From Riptortus pedestris (taxonomy: Eukaryota; Arthropoda; Insecta; Hemiptera; Alydidae): a DNA stretch of 64,000 nucleotides. The position numbers and the translations under genes are program-made. Positions 57,293-64,000 of this stretch are shown one piece after another (positions within the stretch are counted from its first letter, which is position 1; the number at the start of each line of letters is the position of its first letter). Location: NCBI GenBank assembly GCA_019009955.1, contig CM032228.1:68093501-68157500 (forward strand), read 5' to 3'. Below the pieces are notes generated by a model that searched no databases, had not been told where the DNA came from, and worked only from the letters and a program-made list of their open reading frames with translations.

Positions 57293-57346
<54 letters not shown>
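56818..57346 (-). mobile_element. AGCAG-family element, truncated at the core
   Basis: The 3' end is at the left (CCGTAACGCAGGGGCTGCGTTAA, then GATTTTCCACGTG). The interior reaches GTTACCAAACTTGATA and a CT/TA core at 57280-57346, where the copy stops. Confidence 0.8.
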
Positions 57347-57349
<3 letters not shown>

Positions 57350-57465
57350 TTAAGTAATTAAATTAATTACTTAGTTAAAGTAATTAGAGTTTCTTTAAAC
57401 CTTTTTTTTTGTTGTAGTTTCAAATACTGTATCTCAAAAACACAGAGTTTGAAGTAGGGTAATAA

Positions 57466-58060
57466 AAGTTCGTCATTCGAAGGGTGCATAAACTAAGCAG
57501 ACTTCCCAATTGCTAATATAACACACTTTGGATCTCATCTCAACCCCACATTCTTTATTTCTATGGAAAACCCGATGAGAAAAACGGGTGGGTGAGGGGT
57601 CTGAACGCTGAAATCAAGATATTACAAATAATACTTCAGTTACGAAAAAATGTACATAACAACGATTGTATGGAATTAACAGTTAAATAAGATTGGTTCT
57701 ATAACATTTTGTAATACGGCACATAATTTTGGAGATATTTGGAATTTCCAAAATCCCCCCTCTAAACTCCCCCTATTCCACCCCCGATTTCAGCCATTAA
57801 CTTATGTTGGCATTAGTGTTGAATGAAACAGTTAAATATTAATTATGGAATAAAAGAAATACATATTTTCGATTCGCGAACACAAAATCTTAATTGATGA
57901 GGTTATCGCGCTAAGTATTTACGAATCACTATATAACAGTATTTATTTTGTACGTTATTTGAAATAAAATAGCTTCTAGACTACTTTTCGATCCGACGTA
58001 CAATAAGGGAGATAATTCAAAATTTCAGAATAGGCTACCTCTAATCCCCCGCCCACTGGT
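57466..58060 (-). mobile_element. AGCAG-family element, diverged 3' part
   Basis: It starts with a decayed 3' end (GGGTGCATAAACTAAGCAGAC), followed by GAGTTACG-type interior and two successive G-rich/CGAGATATTT-type blocks, suggesting a chimeric or duplicated interior. The 5' end is missing. Confidence 0.7.
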
Positions 58061-58061
58061 A

Positions 58062-58595
58062 ATATAATAAAACTAAAATTAAATGGAAATGAAACCACCA
58101 GGGATCGGGGCAAGAAAAGGGCTAGTTCTAAGGGCAATATTTTCCATTGATGAATCGTAAACAAAGGCCCTTAACTGGTAACTGCCTACAAGTGGAAAGT
58201 TTGGTCAGTTTTTCCGAGTCCAGTTTCCCGAAGGTTTTTGGCATCCTTCCAGTAGGCTGGCTGGGAATCACAAGACTCAGAATTGGCCAGCTCAACCCAT
58301 TAATAAATCCTTGCTTCTGTTCGTCTGCTCCCTCCTGCTTTGGTTCTCCAGATTAAGAAATTCACTGATCAGACATTATTTTGGCATTTTTTTTATATTT
58401 ATGTATATGTCGTTCAAGAAAAAAGAAAAACTGGCTATTGATGGAAAGTTTTTCTCGTATAATTTATTTATTTCACAATATTAGAAGATATCCTATTGAT
58501 ATTTAGGCTGCAGCCGTAACACGTTTCGTGTAAACTTGTTTCCGTTGCTCTAATAGAGGTAGAAACTTGGATTTGATCTCATATATATGTATTAT
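58062..58595. other. Unassigned stretch
   Basis: A G+C-richer patch at 58150-58350 has open frames on both strands without recognised domains. Confidence 0.35.
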
Positions 58596-58597
58596 AT

Positions 58598-59253
58598 TGT
58601 TGCGAAATTTAAATTCATAAATAATTAAACAGAGATAGTCACAGAACAGTGTTGTGCCGTGACTCTGTAAAGAACAGTATAGTCCCGTGTTTAAGACAGT
58701 GCAGTGCCGTTAACTTCGCGAAGATTAATGCAGTGCCGTGTTTTTGTGAACTTCAGTGATCGTGAGTGAGTTATTGGTTTCTTTTCGATTGCCCCCACCC
58801 CTCTTCCCCACAAACTCTTACTCAATTCCTTGTCGTGTATATATTTTTGTGCTTTGATCGGCCCCTCATCAAGAAGATGGATTGGGTCTTTTTTAGTACA
58901 CTGTCTGCTGGTTCTCGCTTAAGCACACACATACACACTGGAGCTTTTATCTCAAAACATACACATGGAGAAGTGTGAAATAGCCCGTTCATTGGTGCCT
59001 GCCACAGACACAAGTATCTCCCCATGTTTCCTTAATAATACAGCTCCTGTTAAAAATGTTGTGCTATTAGTGAATAATGCTTTTGTGGTTTATTACATTT
59101 ATTGCAGTGAAGCTATTAGTGCATACTGTGAGTAGTAATTGAGAATAATTTACCAGGTGAGTAGTGTATTGTTAAATAAATTGTGCAGTGATAAAAACTC
59201 CAAAAGAACGCTAATTAAGAACGTGTATTACTGATTTCGTAATAAACGTAGCA
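58598..59253 (+). mobile_element. Solo LTR, family L, 656 bp with ATAT duplication
   Basis: It begins TGTTGCGAAATTT and ends CGTAGCA, with ATAT immediately before (58594-58597) and after (59254-59257). The interior has serial GTGCCGTG and CAGTGCAGTG units like the copy at 47452-48201. No gag-pol sequence is next to it, so it is a solo LTR left by recombination. TG...CA ends with a 4-bp duplication fit an LTR retrotransposon; the superfamily is not determined. ATAT in A+T-rich DNA is weak evidence alone, but the family comparison supports the boundaries. Confidence 0.8.
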
Positions 59254-59454
59254 ATATGTACAGATACTTGTGTGTGTGTGTGAGTGTGTGTGTGTGTTTC
59301 TCATCTCTTTAATGTCTGTAATTTTTATTCTATCAACAAGCTCTATAGGTAACCATTATGTGTGAAACTAATGATGAATTTTGATTATGGACGAAATGCA
59401 ATAATGGGATTTCTTGAGAGGAGTAAAGTTTGAATTCGTTTTGCTCACTGTATC
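59254..59454. other. Short TG run and unassigned sequence
   Basis: An interrupted TG microsatellite lies at 59270-59297. Confidence 0.6.
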
Positions 59455-59605
59455 ACTTGCCTGGGCAATATGAATTAATTTAGTAATGAACTTATTGAAT
59501 AAATTCCTTAGTTCCACCCTGTCAAGAAGAGGATAGTAACCAGTAGATAACCCGTTCCAATTAGCCAAAGTTGCTAAAAAGTGGATGTTAACAAATAGCA
59601 ATAAT
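59455..59605 (+). mobile_element. SINE, 5'-truncated copy
   Basis: From TTGCCTGGGCAATA it follows the SINE body (TTTAGTAATGAACTTATTGAATAAATTCC-like order, AACCAGTAGATAACCCGT) to a short AATAA tail. Confidence 0.7.
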
Positions 59606-59868
59606 CTCTTTTTTTTTATTTTCCCACGTATCGAAAATAGTACATAAAAAATCATTTTATATAACTTGTTACTTGATGTTCTACGGCTATTTATTACTTA
59701 TTCGACAATAGTTCCAATAATAACTGAGTCATTTGGGTTTTACCTTTGCAGCTACCAGTGAATGCCTACTCCTTCTCAAGTGATTTTCACTATAACATAA
59801 TATATTCTAAAAAGACTTATGCTCACCTTAAATGCCTTTAAGCTGGAATGGGACATATTTACATTAGT

Positions 59869-60079
59869 ACCTTTGGTAATTTGGCCTTATCTCAGGTGGT
59901 AGTTCTAGACTGGCGAGTGCTGTTCCCGGCTGGGCAATAGGAATTTATTTAGTGACGAATTCATTAAACGAAATCCTTAGTACCACCATGGCTAGAAGAG
60001 GGTGGTAACTAATATATAACCCGTCTCAATTGGTCATAGGTGCAAAACGTGGGCGTAAATAAATGATAATAATATAGCC
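59869..60079 (+). mobile_element. SINE, nearly full-length diverged copy
   Basis: TTTGGTAATTTGGCC, ATCTCAGGTGG, GACTGGCGAGTGC, GGCTGGGCAATAGGAATT, TGGCTAGAAGAGGGTGG and ACGTGGGCGTAAATAAATGA follow the family order. The B-box TTCGA is changed to GTGCTGTTCCCGGC. Confidence 0.7.
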
Positions 60080-60084
60080 ATAAC

Positions 60085-61235
60085 TAGGAAGTTTTCCTAC
60101 CTCCAATATTTGCTGAGGATTTTAACATGACGTAAATCCTTCGTCTTGTAATTTTCGTTTCCGATCCTAATCGTGGAAGTGATATCTGGCAGGATGCCCT
60201 CTGCCACTAACCATCTTTCATCAGGGACCTTGTTGAAGCCACTTGAAATTCTGTGACCATCCAAAAACCACCACTACTTATTGTTTTCTTATTAGGGGAT
60301 TGATCTGGCCATAGTCAGGTTATATGTTCTTGCACATGTCATTGCTTCAGTCATTCACAGCACCCTCTGAAAAATGTCTAATTTGGCACATAAAAAGTTG
60401 GAACAGGAGTGAGTTCTGAAGGTTTATGCAGCAAAGTGTGTTGAGTTAGAACTTGGGGTTTCTGGCAAGGAATGGTTCGACTTGAAGTGATGGACTCATA
60501 AGATTAGAGTTCCAGTCAATTATAGCTCAGTGAGTTGACCATGTCTGGAAATTACCATTTGATCGTAGTTCAGAATCATTTGTGTCTAGACTAGAAATAC
60601 GACCAATAAAATAAAGGGATTATTTAATGGAGTAAGTTATGATGCTTTCATTGATTAGGAAGACATCTGGGTTGAACTCTGTCGGACGCACATTGGCATC
60701 TTTACGCACAAGCTTCGTCAAACATTTGTACATGAAAGACTGAAATATGGAGTTAGAGGGATTCCCGCTTGTAAAAGAGGAGTTCACTGTAGCAGACAGG
60801 TTAGAGAAAGTAACTACCACATATGAAAGGAGGGAGAAGCTTACATAACCAACGCTTGAGTGGGATGTATAGAAGGAATAAGTAAGAATGCGATGAATTT
60901 ACTTGAGGATTGAAAATAACTGATTGAATGATTGTATGAGATTGCGTTAAAATGTTGGGTACGTAGCAGAGCCGCATATTTTTTTAGGAAAAAGACAATT
61001 TGTCTTTCCAAAATCGTCGGGAAGGTTCTTCCCAACTGGAGTAAGGACTTCCATTTGTCAGCCGAAGCGCAGAGCAAAGACCACTTGTAGAACTGGTATA
61101 TGGGATTTGGAAACCGCAGTTGGAACGAGAAATGTTTTGTCTTTCAGGTTCAGACATTTTTAGAGAGAATTACTTATTTCACAGTTATTCGCAGTACTTT
61201 ACACCCTCTCATTTCAGTGTGGCCTTGGCCTTCTA
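60085..61235. other. Unassigned, less A+T-rich stretch
   Basis: No domain recognised in short frames such as minus 60620-60820. Part may be 5' sequence of the piggyBac-like element that follows, but I found no left terminal repeat. Confidence 0.35.
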
Positions 61236-61267
61236 ATTGTTAACATCTTTTAGTTATCCATCTCCTC

Positions 61268-61977
61268 GGGTCATTCTGACCCAACCTTACTGTTTCTGAA
61301 ACATTTTTTTATACAACATATTTGAAATGGCTAAATATTAATGATACTCGTTGTTGTACGGGTGACCCAGAGTTTCTTAACTTTTTTCTTTTTAAAGTCC
61401 GTTGCTAGAGAACCCATTCTTCCCGAGCTAAAGAGGAGGGTCTACTATGAAAGACTTCCTGTAGCTTTACGCATACTGATCAAAGACGTTCTTGGGCCTG
61501 ATGCACGACTAGAACCTCATAAGCCAATTCAGACAACCAGTAGACTAACAAAAAGGGAAAAGGTGCTACTTTTATCCATCCAGCTGCTGCGGAAAGTATA
61601 AAATGCCAGGATGCAACAGCTGTACCATACCTATTTGCAGAAAATGTCTAAACCTATAAAATTAAACAATTCTTTATGTGCATTATTAATTGAGAACTAA
61701 AACAGAATGATTTTAAAAGCACTTGTTAAATAAATAGTATGATATGTTTATTATTGTAAAATATAACAAAGAATAAGATTTTCATTTTCATAATTTTTTT
61801 AATAAGAATATAAAAATAATCATACCGATTTAAGAATTTTTTTACATACTTAAGTCCTGTTTTAGTTATAATAAATATGATTTTTCTTTTTAAAACATTT
61901 CTTTCAACGCCCTTTAAGCCCTGGATCATTCTGACCCGACGTCGCCAGTTACATGCACGTCACCAGTAGAGGGTTAA
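61268..61977 (+). mobile_element. piggyBac-like element D, left end unresolved
   Basis: The right end is AGTAGAGGG followed by TTAA (61974-61977), that is CCCTCTACTGGTGACG reading inward. The motif GGGTCATTCTGACCC at 61268-61282 and GGATCATTCTGACCC at 61922-61936 form subterminal repeats of the kind piggyBac elements carry. A transposase C-terminal remnant lies between. No matching left terminal repeat is visible; a TTAA at 61240 is not followed by CCC. Confidence 0.65.
61386..61659 (+). pseudogene. piggyBac-like transposase C-terminus, frameshifted
   Basis: The first frame encodes PILPELKRRVYYERLPVALR and then a linker with RLEPHKPI and SRLTK. After an A run at 61549-61554 the reading continues one base out of register as GKRCYFY, SSCCGKYKMPGCNSC and PICRKCL, then a stop at 61657. 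Together this is the C-terminal linker and cysteine-rich zinc domain that binds piggyBac termini. One extra A in the run explains the frameshift; it could be a true mutation or an assembly error in a homopolymer. The catalytic core is absent. Confidence 0.75.
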
Positions 61978-61979
61978 AA

Positions 61980-62860
61980 TATACTTAGGATCGGGAGGTG
62001 GGTTCAAATTGGAGTAGGAAACAAACTAGCAGACTTCTTGATACCCATTAGAGGTAAAAATAAATTGTATAGACCTATTTTTGTTTCTCTTGAAAAGATC
62101 TATAAATTTTCTCCCATAAGAGTTTTTGATCCGATTTATTGGGACGGAAGTATCATATATAACTTTAAAATGAAATCATGTTAAATGAAGTGCATCAAAA
62201 CATTTTCATTTCTTAATTTAACAGAGTGTATAAGGGAGTCAGAAGATATATGGTGCTCACATCAGATTTTTATTATTTTTGTACTTCAAATTATTTGAGA
62301 GCGATTGTAAACAATATATTATTTAACATGGGTGGAATACATCATTTTTTAGACGGATTACTTATGGAATTTCATATAACGATGTATTTTTTCTTTGTGA
62401 ACCACACACAACATTGAGTGACATGGTCGCAAACACAAGTAAATCCAGTTGAATAAGGGAGTAAATACAAGCTATCCCTGAGAGAGGGATAGGAGAAAAT
62501 AGGAGAAGTAAATAACGAAGGGAAAGGAATTATATTCAGTAATAAGGGTTAAGAGGAAGGGACGAGGGAACTGTCCCGGACAAAGCTAGCTCAATTACCC
62601 AGCCAGAGAGGTCCACTTCATTTCGGATCCTCTTTTTAGACCCCGGGACAGTTACTCTCTTCTCCTAAGACTCTGGTAATTAGGAACCTCTCAAACATCC
62701 TCTAACTCCATGTCCATACCAAATCTTTAATACAGCGGAAAAAGTGTGATCAAATTTTCAGTCTGGCTAAAGGACAATAAGAGTGATATACAGCCACTTT
62801 GTTGCCAGGTCCACAATGAAGTGAACGGCCAGCGAACCACAGATAAAGCTGGGATATAAA
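61980..62860. other. Unassigned stretch
   Basis: 62400-62850 is apparently single-copy with GGGACAGTTACTCTC and an inverted GAACTGTCCCGG partner (about 62568 and 62644), a short inverted repeat. No gene recognised. Confidence 0.4.
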
Positions 62861-62866
62861 AAAAAA

Positions 62867-63188
62867 GTCCGTCACGCAGGGGCTGCGTAAACTAAGCAGA
62901 TTTCCCACGTAAAGTTTTACAATAGAGAAATTTCATGAGAGCCCGAGCAGTCAAGGAAACGGCGGAACTAGCTTTTGGCGGGAAAGTCACTCTCGTCCGT
63001 TAATAATAACGGAAAATGCATATTTAATAAAAATGGAAAAATCTCGGTTAATATTCAATATAGAGAATAAATGTATATTACAATATTTATAGTAAATTTA
63101 ATTTGCAATAAGATTGATTCTGTACAATTTTTCGATCCAACTAATAGTAACGGAGATATTTCGAATTTACAAAAATCCTCCCCTCTAA
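62867..63188 (-). mobile_element. AGCAG-family element, 3' half
   Basis: It starts GTCCGTCACGCAGGGGCTG after an A run. It then has AAGCAGATTTCCCACGT, ACTAGCTTTTGGCGGGAAAG and the interior to the TTCCCCTCTAA block, where it stops. The missing part includes the core and 5' end. Confidence 0.85.
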
Positions 63189-63374
63189 TTAGTTTGATTC
63201 AGATTGCTCTACCCACTCTCCATTTTATCCAGTTTAATATATATGCCTAAGCAGTATTCAGTTTCTTGCCCTTATCAGCCTCATAAAGCAATTCATACTT
63301 CACTTCCATCAAGTCATATCCCTCCTTCCGCGCATGCGTGGAATACTCACCAACATTGTTCATGCGAATAACAG

Positions 63375-63410
63375 ACACTGAAGACGGAGTTAATGCTCTG
63401 AAAGTGCACG
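63375..63410 (+). other. Hammerhead-ribozyme-like core motif
   Basis: CACTGAAGACGGAGTTAATG, then CTCTGAAAGTGCAC. Core CUGAAGA and GAAA are intact with a GAG/CTC stem II. It matches the motif at 54020-54058 in layout and in its GTGCAC end. Confidence 0.4.
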
Positions 63411-63475
63411 TTATCTTAAAAAACGCATTTTAGAAAAGAAGAGGCTTACTTTGTAAATAAAGATTTATAAATTTC

Positions 63476-63700
63476 CAGTAGGAGTTTACAAATATTACAA
63501 AAAGTGAAAAATGCAAAGAGTTCGATTAATTTTCAAGACAATGAAAACACTTATAAAACAACATTTATAGAACATAACATTTGCAACACGATTAGGTCTA
63601 TACAAACTTTTGATTCGACTAATTACAACGGAGATATTAAGAATTTTCGATATCCCCCACTCTAAACCCCTCATCCTCTGGTCCAATTTTAGTGGATAGA
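63476..63700 (-). mobile_element. AGCAG-family element, interior fragment
   Basis: Family interior on the minus strand, from the GGACCAGAGGATGAGG block to AATTAATCG and the GAGTAGG-like region. Both termini are missing. Confidence 0.6.
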
Positions 63701-64000
63701 GAAGTCATAATTATCATATAAAATAACATTTCTTACTAATTGTAGGGGTTTCTAATCAATACACCAATAAAATATTCAAGGGTTACTTAGTTTTCTATTT
63801 AAGAATGAATAAAAGACAAATATTTTGTATTCAATATTTCTAATATTTATCTTTTTTTTTAAATAAATCTGAGTAATAATTCAACATTTATATATAATAC
63901 CGGTAAAAGTATTAACTGAAGATATGGTGCACTGCAGCGAGCACAGTGAAGCAATTCATCATCTTAGAAATAACCAAAATTCCACCAGATGCACTGCAAA
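63701..64000. other. Unassigned stretch to window end
   Basis: Nothing recognised. Confidence 0.4.

Noticed and set aside
61240..61243. TTAA as the left boundary of piggyBac-like element D
   Set aside because: The following bases (CATCTTTTAG) do not match the inverted right end CCCTCTACTGG.

Overview
The window looks like intergenic or intronic DNA from an invertebrate animal, probably an arthropod and quite possibly an insect. That is an inference from the mix of mobile elements and the high A+T content; nothing seen fixes the species. I find no intact host protein gene, rRNA or tRNA gene, no operon structure and no CRISPR array. Almost every long open frame is a microsatellite translation or chance. 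The coding signals I trust are pieces of transposable elements: piggyBac-like transposases, two LINE C-terminal regions and two Penelope-like GIY-YIG remnants.

The dominant component is one non-autonomous family, called here the AGCAG family, present in about 25 whole or partial copies on both strands. Full copies begin with AGCAGATTTCCC inside a short palindrome. They carry a microsatellite core (TA, TG or CT), then a conserved 3' part. They end with the inverted copy GGGAAATCTGCT, a hairpin ACGCAGCCCCTGCGT and GACGGAC, and lie in T runs. This is the layout described for Helentron-associated elements such as Drosophila DINE-1/INE-1. Good copies lie at 7065-7552, 22985-23658, 23859-24696, 39774-40293, 42198-43156, 49641-50596 and 54758-56119. 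Several are nested in older copies, which exposes insertion junctions.

Four piggyBac-like elements with different termini are present. Three have both terminal repeats and TTAA duplications: 10812-11914 (keeps the transposase C-terminus), 16574-17387 (N-terminal stub, inserted in a Penelope-like remnant) and 50776-51792 (intact 141-codon N-terminal frame on the minus strand). A fourth, ending at 61973, keeps a frameshifted C-terminal zinc domain. All have family-specific subterminal repeats and look like internally deleted, non-autonomous derivatives.

Other elements are a tRNA-derived SINE family (best copy 11971-12200 with target-site duplication), three solo LTRs of one family (36449-36952, 47452-48201, 58598-59253), two Helitron-like 3' ends (8388 and 27998), a second two-copy repeat (1250-1540, 33345-33635), a foldback element (25310-25828), a 26-bp minisatellite (12430-13300) and hammerhead-ribozyme-like motifs scattered through the window.

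At larger scale, about 0.95 kb at 37420-38372 recurs inverted at 44545-45470, enclosing about 6.2 kb. A few G+C-richer, apparently single-copy islands (3550-4080, 20930-21300, 46860-47230, 54060-54700) are the best places to look for host regulatory sequence or exons.
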